A DNA stretch of 64,000 bases from contig CAWHYZ010000005.1 of assembly GCA_963833605.1 (NCBI GenBank), forward strand, positions 124,001 to 188,000. The letters are read 5' to 3'. The notes beneath the pieces are model-generated. The model did not search any database. It saw nothing but the letters and a program-made list of their open reading frames with translations, and was not told where the DNA came from. Of this stretch, positions 54,551 through 62,628 are shown one piece after another (position 1 is the stretch's first letter; the number at the start of each line of letters is the position of its first letter). Source of the stretch: JAFAXD01 sp963833605. GTDB taxonomy: Bacteria > Pseudomonadota > Alphaproteobacteria > Rhizobiales > Xanthobacteraceae. A program made the position numbers and the translations under genes.

Positions 54551-55513
54551 TCACTCGACCTTCAGCCCGAGCTTTGAAATCAGCCCCGCCCACTTGGTCG
54601 CCTCGCGGTCAATGTCGGTGTCGTATTCGGCGGGGCTGGAGATCAGCGGGTCGCCGCCTTCGGCCGCGATGCGCTGCTTGACCTCGTCGGTCGCGACCAG
54701 AACCCGTAACTCCGCATTGAGCCTGTTGATGATGGCGGCCGGCGTCCCTTTGGGGGCCAGCAGTCCATAATGCAAAACCGCCTCGAATCCTGGCAGGCCC
54801 GACTCGGCCACGGTTGGCACGTTGGGGAGAAGGCTGAAACGATGAAGGCTCGTCACCGCCAGGGCCCGCAGGTTGCCGGACTCGATGTTGCTGATGGCCG
54901 GCGGCAGCACGCCGAACGCCACCGGGACGTGGCCGCCGACGAGATCGTTCATCAGCGCCGCCGTACCCTTGTAGGGTATGATCTGGAAATCGAGACCAGC
55001 CATGGACTTGAAAAGCTCGGCACACAGATAGCCGCCGGTCCCGACCGCTGAGGTGCCGAAATTGAGCTTTCCCGGGTCCCGTTTGGCCAGCGCGATCAAG
55101 TCGCCCACGGTTTTGGCGGGAAACGTCGGATGAGCGATCAGCGCCACGGGCATCGATGCAATAAGACCAATGCCGGAGAAATCCCTGCGGGGATCATAGC
55201 CGGCATTCGCGTAGAGCGCCGGATTGATTGAAATGCTGCCGGTATGGCCGAGAAACAGCGTGTAGCCGTCGGGGGCGGACTTGGCCGCCGCCCGGGTTCC
55301 GACATTGCCACTGCCGCCGGCTCGGTTATCGACGATGACCTGCTGACCGAGAGCGGTTGTGAGCTTCTCGGCGACGATTCGCGCCATCCCGTCCACCCCG
55401 CCGCCAGGCGGGTAAGGCACGATCAACGTTATTGTGCGTGTAGGGTAATCCTCACCCGCTGCCGCGCAGCTTAGTCCAGCCGCGAGCAGAATGCCGATCA
55501 GCCAAGAACGCAT
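54551..55513 (-). CDS. Bug/TctC-type substrate-binding protein
   Basis: A 320-residue periplasmic protein. Signal MRSWLIGILLAAGLSCAAAG, then DYPTRTITLIVPYPPGGGVD, DNRAGGSGNVGTRAAAKSAP and APDGYTLFLGHTGSISINPA, then YKGTAALMNDLVGGHVPVAF and FSLLPNVPTVAESGLPGFEA, all Bug hallmarks. The third Bug gene in this window. It is convergent with the orphan SsuA-like gene, and the DUF465 gene lies just upstream on the same strand. The ribosome binding site is weak. Confidence 0.92.
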   Translation of the reverse strand: MRSWLIGILLAAGLSCAAAGEDYPTRTITLIVPYPPGGGVDGMARIVAEKLTTALGQQVIVDNRAGGSGNVGTRAAAKSAPDGYTLFLGHTGSISINPALYANAGYDPRRDFSGIGLIASMPVALIAHPTFPAKTVGDLIALAKRDPGKLNFGTSAVGTGGYLCAELFKSMAGLDFQIIPYKGTAALMNDLVGGHVPVAFGVLPPAISNIESGNLRALAVTSLHRFSLLPNVPTVAESGLPGFEAVLHYGLLAPKGTPAAIINRLNAELRVLVATDEVKQRIAAEGGDPLISSPAEYDTDIDREATKWAGLISKLGLKVE

Positions 55514-55527
55514 GCCCGAAAGGGGCG

Positions 55528-55707
55528 TTAGTGAACGCTTTCTACGTGCTTCAGACGCGTAATTTGGTCCTTCACAAACAATTTTCGGCGCTTGAGTTCC
55601 CTGAGCGCCAGGTCGTCAGTGGAGGGATGAAGCAGTGCCTCCTCAATCTGTTGCTCGAGTGCTTCGTGTCTTTTCTGCAGTTCCATAAGATGCGACTGCA
55701 TCGACAT
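55528..55707 (-). CDS. DUF465 (YdcH) family protein
   Basis: A 59-residue helical protein: MSMQSHLMELQKRHEALEQQ, then IEEALLHPSTDDLALRELKR and RKLFVKDQITRL. The H-x-x-L-x-x-x-x-x-x-L-x-x-x-x, D-x-x-(L/I)-x-x-L-K-(R/K)-(R/K)-K-L-x-x-(K/R)-D-x-I pattern is that of YdcH/DUF465, small coiled-coil proteins of unknown function that form helical hairpins. The Bug gene starts 14 bases downstream. Its paralogue is divergent, 215 bases away. Confidence 0.82.
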   Translation of the reverse strand: MSMQSHLMELQKRHEALEQQIEEALLHPSTDDLALRELKRRKLFVKDQITRLKHVESVH

Positions 55708-55921
55708 ATGGGAAATCTCCAGGGCTTCAGGCTAACAAACGTATGGTGCCACGAGCTTCGCCAAATGTCGATAAAACAATGATGCTGCACGGCAGCAATC
55801 GCCCGAAATCAGATATCTGTGGACTGCGGCTCGCTTGATGGAACCGTCGAGGCGCACAATAATCCGCGCGGCGCCGGCCAGCCTGGGGCACCGCAACGCA
55901 GGGCATGGGGATGCGGCGGCA

Positions 55922-56128
55922 ATGAACAAAGAGGAAGAATCCGAGCTACGGGCGCAACTTGCGCGGCTAAGGCAGGAGCATCGCGACCTGGACGCTGCGA
56001 TTGAGGCGCTGCAGGGAACGCCCGGCTCGGACATCATCCAGGTGCAACGGCTTAAGAAGCGCAAATTGGCCTTGCGGGACCGAATCACCTTCATCGAGGA
56101 TCAGCTCACCCCGGATATCATTGCTTAA
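55922..56128 (+). CDS. DUF465 (YdcH) family protein
   Basis: A 68-residue coiled-coil protein: EEESELRAQLARLRQEHRDL, AAIEALQGTPGSDIIQVQRL, then KKRKLALRDRITFIEDQLTP. It shares the LK(R/K)(R/K)KLxxxD(Q/R)IT motif with the gene on the other strand. The pair sits immediately before purE. YdcH family; function unknown. ATG 55922 has no strong ribosome binding site. Confidence 0.82.
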   Translation: MNKEEESELRAQLARLRQEHRDLDAAIEALQGTPGSDIIQVQRLKKRKLALRDRITFIEDQLTPDIIA

Positions 56129-56225
56129 TCGCCAGCCGACCTGTAGCCCCGATGGCTCGCAGCATTGCGGTCCCCGGGCGCGCGCAGCGGATTGGGATTT
56201 GCTGTTTCGCCCCAAGGAATGATTC

Positions 56226-56708
56226 ATGGCCAAACCGGTCGCGATTATCATGGGAAGCCAGTCCGACTGGCCAACCATGAGGCATGCCGCCGAGACCCTC
56301 GACGAGCTCGGAATCGGGCACGAGGCCCTGATCGTGTCGGCGCACCGCACGCCCGATCGGCTTTACATGTTTGCCAAGTCCGCCCGCCAAAAAGGCTTCA
56401 AGGTCGTGATCGCCGGCGCCGGCGGTGCGGCGCACCTGCCGGGAATGACGGCCGCTCTGACGTCGCTGCCAGTGTTTGGCGTTCCAATGCTGACGGCCGC
56501 CCTGGAAGGCAAGGACTCGCTTCTGTCGATCATGCAGATGCCGCCGGGCGTGCCGGTTGGAACGTTGGCGATTGGCAAGCCCGGTGCGATCAATGCGGCC
56601 CTGTTGGCCGCCGCCGTGCTGGCGCTGACCGACGAGCCACTCGCCGAGCGCCTCGACGCCTGGAGGGCGCGCCAGACCGCGGCGGTCGCCACGCGGCCAG
56701 CCGACTGA
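56226..56708 (+). CDS. purE: 5-(carboxyamino)imidazole ribonucleotide mutase
   Basis: A 160-residue class I PurE, converting N5-CAIR to CAIR in purine synthesis. It has IIMGSQSDWPTMRHAAETLD, IVSAHRTPDRLYMFA (catalytic His), VVIAGAGGAAHLPGMTAALT, PVFGVPMLTAALEGKDSLLS, then QMPPGVPVGTLAIGKPGAIN. The length matches. AAGGAA precedes ATG 56226. purK starts two bases after its stop. Confidence 0.97.
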   Translation: MAKPVAIIMGSQSDWPTMRHAAETLDELGIGHEALIVSAHRTPDRLYMFAKSARQKGFKVVIAGAGGAAHLPGMTAALTSLPVFGVPMLTAALEGKDSLLSIMQMPPGVPVGTLAIGKPGAINAALLAAAVLALTDEPLAERLDAWRARQTAAVATRPAD

Positions 56709-56710
56709 TC

Positions 56711-57781
56711 ATGCTGCATCCCGACGCCACCATTGGGATTTTGGGCGGCGGCCAGCTCGGTCGTATGCTGGCGCTCGCTGCTGCCCGCCTCGGGCTTCGG
56801 TGCCATGTGTTTTGTCCGGAGCCGGCCTCGCCGGCTTTCGACGTGGTGCGGCGAGTGACCGAGGCCGATTATGGCGACATGGCCGCACTTGCCCGCTTTG
56901 CCGACGACGTCAACGTCATCACATACGAGTTCGAAAATGTTCCGGCCGACGCGGCGGCGTTCCTGGCTGCCCGCAAACCGGTGCTGCCCGATCCGGGCGT
57001 GCTGGCAACCACCCAGGACCGGCTGGTCGAAAAGGAATTCGTGAGCGCGCTCGCCGTTCCGACTGCACCGTTTGCCTCGGCCGGCTCGGTCCAGGAACTG
57101 ACCAAAGCGCTCACAACACTCGGGCGGCCGGCTGTCTTGAAGACGCGACGCTTCGGCTACGACGGGAAAGGCCAGGCCGTGATCCATCAGGAGAGCGACG
57201 CGGCGGCGGCATTTCGCGCGATCGGCGGCCAGCCGGCAATCATCGAGGCGTTCGTCGCATTCGAACGCGAGATTTCGGTGGTCGCGGCGCGTAGCGCCGA
57301 CGGGCGCGTCGAAAGTTTCGACCCAACCGAGAACGAGCACCGCGATCATATTCTCAAGGTCTCCCGCGTCCCCGCGGCGATTGCACCGCGGGTCGCCGAC
57401 GAAGCCCGTTCCATCGCCGAACGCATCGCGCAGGCGTTCGATTATATCGGCGTGCTCGCGGTCGAGATGTTCGTCATGCCTGCCGGCTCTACCCCTGCGC
57501 TGCTGGTCAACGAGATTGCTCCGCGCGTGCACAATTCCGGACACTGGACGATTGACGGCGCGTCGGTCTCGCAGTTCGAGCAGCACATCCGGGCCGTCGC
57601 CGGATGGCCGCTCGTGGCCCCGATCCGCCGCGGCCGCATCGAGATGATTAACCTGATTGGAAGCGAGGTCGAAGAATACGGCAAGTGGCTAACAGTGCCG
57701 GGCGCCGCGGTCCATCTCTACGGCAAGGCGGTACGGCCCGGCCGCAAAATGGGCCATGTGACGCGGGTGTTCCAGGCATGA
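56711..57781 (+). CDS. purK: 5-(carboxyamino)imidazole ribonucleotide synthase
   Basis: A 356-residue ATP-grasp enzyme that makes N5-CAIR from AIR, bicarbonate and ATP. ATIGILGGGQLGRMLALAAA, VITYEFENVPADAAAFLAAR, LKTRRFGYDGKGQAVI (ATP loop), IIEAFVAFEREISVVAARSA, NEIAPRVHNSGHWTIDGASV and SQFEQHIRAVAGWPL are family blocks. It starts right after purE, so the two are an operon. ATG 56711 was chosen because the family begins there. Confidence 0.97.
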   Translation: MLHPDATIGILGGGQLGRMLALAAARLGLRCHVFCPEPASPAFDVVRRVTEADYGDMAALARFADDVNVITYEFENVPADAAAFLAARKPVLPDPGVLATTQDRLVEKEFVSALAVPTAPFASAGSVQELTKALTTLGRPAVLKTRRFGYDGKGQAVIHQESDAAAAFRAIGGQPAIIEAFVAFEREISVVAARSADGRVESFDPTENEHRDHILKVSRVPAAIAPRVADEARSIAERIAQAFDYIGVLAVEMFVMPAGSTPALLVNEIAPRVHNSGHWTIDGASVSQFEQHIRAVAGWPLVAPIRRGRIEMINLIGSEVEEYGKWLTVPGAAVHLYGKAVRPGRKMGHVTRVFQA

Positions 57782-57925
57782 CAAATGCGCCCGCCGCAGG
57801 CCGGCGGATGTAATGGCTCGCGCCCGCAAGCATGGACTTCCCACCGCATTTCTGCTACAGGCCCGGCCAAATCATGGGCCCGCTGCCCGGGCTCCGGCTC
57901 ATCGATCAAATTGAGAGGACGACGC

Positions 57926-58264
57926 GTGCAGGTTCTCGTTCGTGACAACAATGTTGACCAAGCCCTCAAGGCTCTAAAAAAGAAGATGCAGCGCGAGGGC
58001 ATTTTCCGCGAGATGAAGCTTCGCGGCCACTATGAAAAGCCCTCGGAAAAGAAAGCGCGTGAACGCGCGGAAGCAATCCGCCGGGCGCGCAAGCTCGCGC
58101 GCAAGAAAGCGCAGCGTGAAGGCCTCATTCCTGGCAAGCCCAAGGTCCTGAAGCCCGCATTCGGCGGCCGCGGCGGACCAGGCGGCCCAGGTGGACCCGG
58201 AGGACCGGGCCGTGGGCCCGGTGGTCCAGGCCGTGGCGATCGCACCGGCTTCGGCGGCCGCTGA
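57926..58264 (+). CDS. rpsU: 30S ribosomal protein bS21 with Gly/Pro-rich tail
   Basis: A 112-residue protein. VQVLVRDNNVDQALKALKKK, MQREGIFREMKLRGHYEKPS and a run of basic residues (RARKLARKKAQREGLI) form the bS21 body. The tail from about residue 80 is Gly/Pro-rich (GGRGGPGGPGGPGG). bS21 is part of the 30S subunit and contacts mRNA at initiation. GAGAGGA is six bases before GTG 57926. Similar Gly-rich tails are common in rhizobial bS21. It follows purK, as in related genomes. Confidence 0.94.
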   Translation: MQVLVRDNNVDQALKALKKKMQREGIFREMKLRGHYEKPSEKKARERAEAIRRARKLARKKAQREGLIPGKPKVLKPAFGGRGGPGGPGGPGGPGRGPGGPGRGDRTGFGGR

Positions 58265-58451
58265 TCTCTTCTTGTAACCGGCCGTCGGATGCGGGCAAGC
58301 TCGACCTACCCGTCTTTTTTTGCCCCGTTGGACCTCCGGACCAACTCAACGGCGGTCTTGAGATTGCCGGCTTTTGATTGTCCCTTTTCGGCAGCCTGCG
58401 ACCGTCGAGACGTCGATGAGCGCGCGGGTTAGGACCGCGATCCAAGGCGTC

Positions 58452-59306
58452 ATGATCCGTCAACGCGTTTTCGGAGCCTGTGCCCGCGTCGCACTGCTGG
58501 CGAGCGCGCTGGCTGGCTGCCAGAGCGTGAGCAACGCAATCAACTCGCCGGAGGAAAACGAGGCCCTCGCGACCACTCCGACCAACATCGCTTCGCTCAC
58601 CGACGTTGTGCAGCGAAACCCCAACGACGCGCAAGCCTACAACATGCGCGGAGCAGTGCTCGGGCAGGCTGGCCGCCATCAGGAAGCGTTGGCCGACTTC
58701 AACAGAGCGGTCAGCCTCGATCCCAACTACGCCCAGGCCTACGCCAATCGCGGCATGGTGAACCGCCAGATCGGCAAGTTGGACGCCGCGATTGCTGACT
58801 ACAACAGGGCGATCGCACTCGATGGATCCTACGCGACCGCCTATGTGGGACGCGGGGTGGTCTATCGCCAGCAAGGGCAGAATCTGCAGGCGCTGGAGGA
58901 CTTCAACAAGGCGATCCAGATAAGGCCGGATAGTTCTCAGGCCTATTACAACCGCGGCCTGCTCTATCAAAGCCAGCGTCAGCACCCGATCGCGATCGAG
59001 GACTTTTCGACCGCGATCGCGCTTGCCCCGCAGCAGGCCGAACCGATGGTCGCACGCGGCCAGAGTTACCTTGCCACCGACGATGCCAAGTCAGCAGCGC
59101 GCGATCTCGACGAAGCAGTCCAACTCGAGGACAAGAACTATCTCGCGTGGGCCACCCGCGGTGTCGTCTACGAGCGCTTGGGCGATAAGGGCAAGGCTGC
59201 GGGTTCCTACGCCAAGGCCCTCAATCTACAGCCTGAATATGAGCCGGCGAAAAAAGGCTTCGTGCGTGCCGGTGGCGAGATCGGCAAGACCTACGACGTG
59301 TTCTGA
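58452..59306 (+). CDS. TPR lipoprotein (NlpI-like)
   Basis: A 284-residue lipoprotein. ARVALLASALAGC is a lipobox (Cys lipidation). From residue about 50 there are six TPR units: LGQAGRHQEALADFNRAVSL, NRQIGKLDAAIADYNRAIAL, YRQQGQNLQALEDFNKAIQI, YQSQRQHPIAIEDFSTAIAL, YLATDDAKSAARDLDEAVQL and YERLGDKGKAAGSYAKALNL. It probably scaffolds envelope enzymes, as NlpI does. AAGG precedes ATG 58452; ATG 58416 would add 12 residues. It lies about 190 bases after rpsU. Confidence 0.85.
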   Translation: MIRQRVFGACARVALLASALAGCQSVSNAINSPEENEALATTPTNIASLTDVVQRNPNDAQAYNMRGAVLGQAGRHQEALADFNRAVSLDPNYAQAYANRGMVNRQIGKLDAAIADYNRAIALDGSYATAYVGRGVVYRQQGQNLQALEDFNKAIQIRPDSSQAYYNRGLLYQSQRQHPIAIEDFSTAIALAPQQAEPMVARGQSYLATDDAKSAARDLDEAVQLEDKNYLAWATRGVVYERLGDKGKAAGSYAKALNLQPEYEPAKKGFVRAGGEIGKTYDVF

Positions 59307-59356
59307 TTCTGAATGCCTTGACGGAGTGCTGCCAGGAGGCGGCACTCCGCGTCCGC

Positions 59357-60160
59357 TCAGCGCAACCGCTCCGGCAGAATCGAATGAAGCGGGCCGAAGA
59401 TGTGCTCGACGATATTCTTTTCGCGCGGCGGGCTCGCCGGCGCGGGCTCCGGCGGCGCCGAGGCCGCCTGCTGGGTCGTCACCGCGTCGTCGTCCTCGGA
59501 CGATGGGATATCAGCCAGATTCGCGCGGTCGTTGCGGTAAACCCGCAGCGGGCTGCGGTCCCTCGAACGAGCCGGCTCGGAGCTCTGGGCGGGAGGCTGA
59601 ACTTGGCGGGTAACTTGGGGTAGAGAACCAATCTCGCGCGGCGGATCGATCGGCGGTGGCGGTGCGATGGTGACAGCCGCCGTGTTGGTCGTTGTGATGG
59701 TGGGTGTGTCAGTGGTGACGACGGGAGGCGGCGCGACACTCGTTGCTTGGGTGCTCGGTGCCGTCGCGGATGGAACTCTGGCTTTCGCGGACGGGATGGC
59801 GGCCAACGCTTTTTCGGCGCGTTCCAGGACACTCGCGGCGGTCTCGCCACGCGGCGTCGAGGGGGTAGTCGGAACGGTTTTCGCCACTTCGCTCGACTGG
59901 CGGGGCGACTTTCCGGTCCCTGTGGATGGCGGAATTGTCGCAGTGACTGACGCACCCGCCCCATCGGCCTCACTGTTCCCGGTCGACAAGCTGGCGGGCT
60001 TGGCGTGCTCCACGGGCGCGTGCACCGCAGGCGGTACCGCTGCCGAGCGCGCATCGGGCTGCTGTGAAGGCCACAGTTGATGCACCACAAATGCCCCAAT
60101 CACCGTCGCCGCCACAGGCGGCGCGATCTCAACGGCAAACTTCATGAGCCACTTCAGCAT
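59357..60160 (-). CDS. Low-complexity membrane-anchored protein
   Basis: A 267-residue protein. One N-terminal helix (VEIAPPVAATVIGAFVVHQL) is followed by a very long Pro/Thr/Ala/Ser-rich, probably disordered region (VTTDTPTITTTNTAAVTIAP). A polar tail, DRSPLRVYRNDRANLADIPS, ends KNIVEHIFGPLHSILPERLR. The last motif may be a small helix or protein-contact site. No family is recognised. The start at 60160 is uncertain; upstream in-frame starts up to 60253 would add an unlikely leader. Confidence 0.6.
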   Translation of the reverse strand: MLKWLMKFAVEIAPPVAATVIGAFVVHQLWPSQQPDARSAAVPPAVHAPVEHAKPASLSTGNSEADGAGASVTATIPPSTGTGKSPRQSSEVAKTVPTTPSTPRGETAASVLERAEKALAAIPSAKARVPSATAPSTQATSVAPPPVVTTDTPTITTTNTAAVTIAPPPPIDPPREIGSLPQVTRQVQPPAQSSEPARSRDRSPLRVYRNDRANLADIPSSEDDDAVTTQQAASAPPEPAPASPPREKNIVEHIFGPLHSILPERLR

Positions 60161-60855
60161 CGCGATGTTCCGGATGAGATTTCCCCCAAAAGTCCCCACC
60201 CCCAACCCTACCCGTGTTTGCGGCCTATTGAGGGCGGAAATATCCAAACACAACCCGTTTCGGAATGGCGGCCGGAGCCAGGCGCACCGGTATTGGAGCG
60301 AGATTAACCCAGGATGGATCGCGCCGGTGGTACTCGATGCGAGTTTGGTAAATCAATTCAATCAATGCCTTGCACCGAATGCTGCCGCGCGTCGGTCGAC
60401 AAGAACCGGCCCCGCGGTGATACCGGCGGCGTCCATGCCGGTGGCGTGCCTCAGCGCGACGATAGAAGGCTGCACCATGGATGTCCCATGGGTGCCCGCG
60501 CGCAACAGGGCAACCATGGGCAACCATGGACGTCCATGGTCGGCAAGAGCGTTTTTTGGCATTTCGGCAAAGGAGTCGGGAGCGGTCATGTATACGGCCT
60601 TTGTGTGCGGTCGCTGACCGCTGGCCCCGATGGAATGCGTGGATCGGGTTCCAATCATCCATGCGCGCTCAAAAGCGCGATGCCCATGGGTGCCCGCGCG
60701 CAACATCCATGGCATCCATGATGGCCCGCACGCACCATTGCGACAGACCGCACCATGGATGCCGCAAGGTGTGCATGCGCACGAGGGCATTAATGTGCAT
60801 GTATGGCATCTATTGCATTGCACCGATGGCGGCGTGAGGTTCGCGGTCGGATCGA
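60161..60855. other. Gene-free 0.7 kb stretch with clustered CCATGG palindromes
   Basis: No credible gene was found. Eight CCATGG sites lie between 60475 and 60758 (60475, 60486, 60514, 60524, 60534, 60684, 60707, 60753). An exact 23-base repeat, CCCATGGGTGCC followed by CGCGCGCAACA, occurs at 60485-60507 and 60683-60705. Other GGTGCC- and GGATG-like words recur. The stretch could contain a structured RNA, a regulatory region, or remnants of tandem duplication. Confidence 0.55.
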
Positions 60856-61698
60856 ATGAGCATCGCCGCGATGACCCAACTCACCGACAAGACGATCCTC
60901 ATCACCGGATCGACCGACGGTGTCGGCCGCGAGGTCGCGTTTGCGCTCGGGGCGGCAGGCGCTCAAGTCTTGGTGCACGGCCGCGACCGAGCACGCGGTC
61001 AACAAGCGGTGGAAGAGATCCGGCGGCGCGGTGGTCGCGCCGTATTCTATCAAGCCGACTTTTCCTCGCTGGATGACGTTCTTGGCTTGGCCTCGGCAAT
61101 CCGGCGGGATCATTTGCGGCTCAGCGTCCTGATCAACAATGCCGGCATTGGCAGCGCGTCGGGCGGCAGGCAGCGTCGCACCAGCGCCGACGGCCATGAG
61201 CTGCGCTTCGCGGTCAACTATCTGGCCGGCTTTCTACTGACCCGCTCGCTGCTGCCGCTGCTGGCCGCAAGCGCGCCCGCCCGCATCGTCAACGTTGCGT
61301 CAGCCGGCCAAAGTCCGATCGACTTCGAGGACGTGATGCTGACACGACGCTACGACGGCGGACGCGCCTACACGCAAAGCAAGCTTGCGCAGATCATGTT
61401 CACGTTCGACCTCGCCCGCGAACTGGCCGGCTCAGGCGTCACGGTCAACAGCCTGCATCCGGCGACCTACATGAACACAACCATGGTGCGCGAGAGTGGC
61501 AATTCGCCAATGAGCTCGGTCGAGGAAGGCGCCTCCGCAATCCTGAGGCTCGCGGCCGCGCCCGAGCTTGAAGGCCGAACGGGACTCTATTTCGATCGCA
61601 CGCGTGAGACGCAAGCGCATCCCCAAGCCTATGATGAAGGAGCGCGTCGGCGGTTGCGCGAGCTCAGCCTGCGGCTGACCGGTCTTGCAGCCGGCTGA
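60856..61698 (+). CDS. SDR family oxidoreductase
   Basis: A 280-residue short-chain dehydrogenase. TILITGSTDGVGREVAFALG is the cofactor motif, and HGRDRARGQQAVEEIRRRGG follows, with Arg after the second strand suggesting NADP(H). VLINNAGIGSASGGRQRRTS, the active-site Ser region VNVASAGQSPIDFEDVMLTR, YTQSKLAQIMFTFDLARELA and VTVNSLHPATYMNTTMVRES are present. It resembles the retinol-dehydrogenase-like branch. ATG 60856 is taken; ATG 60871 is also possible. The substrate is unknown. The convergent gene ends 15 bases away. Confidence 0.9.
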   Translation: MSIAAMTQLTDKTILITGSTDGVGREVAFALGAAGAQVLVHGRDRARGQQAVEEIRRRGGRAVFYQADFSSLDDVLGLASAIRRDHLRLSVLINNAGIGSASGGRQRRTSADGHELRFAVNYLAGFLLTRSLLPLLAASAPARIVNVASAGQSPIDFEDVMLTRRYDGGRAYTQSKLAQIMFTFDLARELAGSGVTVNSLHPATYMNTTMVRESGNSPMSSVEEGASAILRLAAAPELEGRTGLYFDRTRETQAHPQAYDEGARRRLRELSLRLTGLAAG

Positions 61699-61713
61699 TT
61701 CGCCAAGTTCGGC

Positions 61714-62511
61714 TCAAAGCTTGCTCAGGAATTCGTGCACCGCCGCGATCGCGCCGAACCCATCGAGGTTGTTGTGCCCGCCCTCCGCAAAGCGCATGAA
61801 GCGCTTGGGCGCATTGATCATGCCGAAGAGCTGTTCACCAAACCCGATTGGTACGATCACGTCGCGCGCGCCGTGCATCACCAGCACGGGTGCGGTGACG
61901 CGGCCGATGCGTGCGTCGGAATGGAACGGATCCTTCATCAACAGGCGCACCGGCATGAACCAATAGATCGCAGCGGCAATGTCGGCGATTGACGTGTACG
62001 GCGATTCCAGGATGACGCCGCCGACCGGATGCTCGGCAGCGACCGCCACCGCAACGCCGGTCCCAAGCGACTCGCCCCACAGCACGATGCGGCGGCTCGG
62101 ATAGCGCGTAGCAGCGAACCCATATGCGGCGCCAGCGTCGCAAATCAGCCCGTCCTCGGTTGGGGTGCCGGTGGATCCGCCGAACCCGCGATAGCTGAGC
62201 GCGACCAGTCCTGTACCATCGGACGTCAGCGCCGCAAGGCGCGCGGCACGGATGCGTAACGATCCGCCGTTGCCGTGAAAATACACGACGACCGGTTTTC
62301 CGCCGCGCGGAGGCACCTGCCACGCAATGACTTGCTCGCCATCGCTGGTGTCGAGCACTACCTCCTCGGCGCTCGGCAATCCGGCTGCCGCCGGCGGCGT
62401 TCGGGCGCGCTCCGGGAAATACAAGAGCGAGCGCTGGCCGAAATACATCAGCGCACCGACTACACCGTAGCCGCCAGCCGCCAATGCCAACAGCCAAACC
62501 AATATCTTCAT
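61714..62511 (-). CDS. Membrane-anchored alpha/beta hydrolase (BEM46/ABHD13-like)
   Basis: A 265-residue protein with one N-terminal helix (ILVWLLALAAGGYGVVGALM). LLYFPERARTPPAAAGLPSA, VVYFHGNGGSLRIRAARLAA, LSYRGFGGSTGTPTEDGLIC, IVLWGESLGTGVAVAVAAEH (Ser nucleophile), LESPYTSIADIAAAIYWFMP, VLVMHGARDVIVPIGFGEQL (Asp) and RFAEGGHNNLDG (His) make a complete catalytic triad. The family hydrolyses unknown, probably lipid-linked, esters. ATG 62511 was chosen so that the protein begins at the anchor. Confidence 0.88.
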   Translation of the reverse strand: MKILVWLLALAAGGYGVVGALMYFGQRSLLYFPERARTPPAAAGLPSAEEVVLDTSDGEQVIAWQVPPRGGKPVVVYFHGNGGSLRIRAARLAALTSDGTGLVALSYRGFGGSTGTPTEDGLICDAGAAYGFAATRYPSRRIVLWGESLGTGVAVAVAAEHPVGGVILESPYTSIADIAAAIYWFMPVRLLMKDPFHSDARIGRVTAPVLVMHGARDVIVPIGFGEQLFGMINAPKRFMRFAEGGHNNLDGFGAIAAVHEFLSKL

Positions 62512-62628
62512 GCTGCGACGTCCCGCATGCGCGCTACCGACACAACGCCAGCGGCGGACCGTTGTGGCCGTAGCCAGGAACCGCACATCCAAGGCAAATC
62601 TGAGGAAACGTCTTGTCCGAAAATGCGT

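Noticed and set aside
58140..58264. Tandem repeat element inside rpsU
   Set aside because: The GGCCCAGG-like repetition encodes the Gly/Pro-rich tail usual in rhizobial bS21, so it is coding low complexity and not a separate element.
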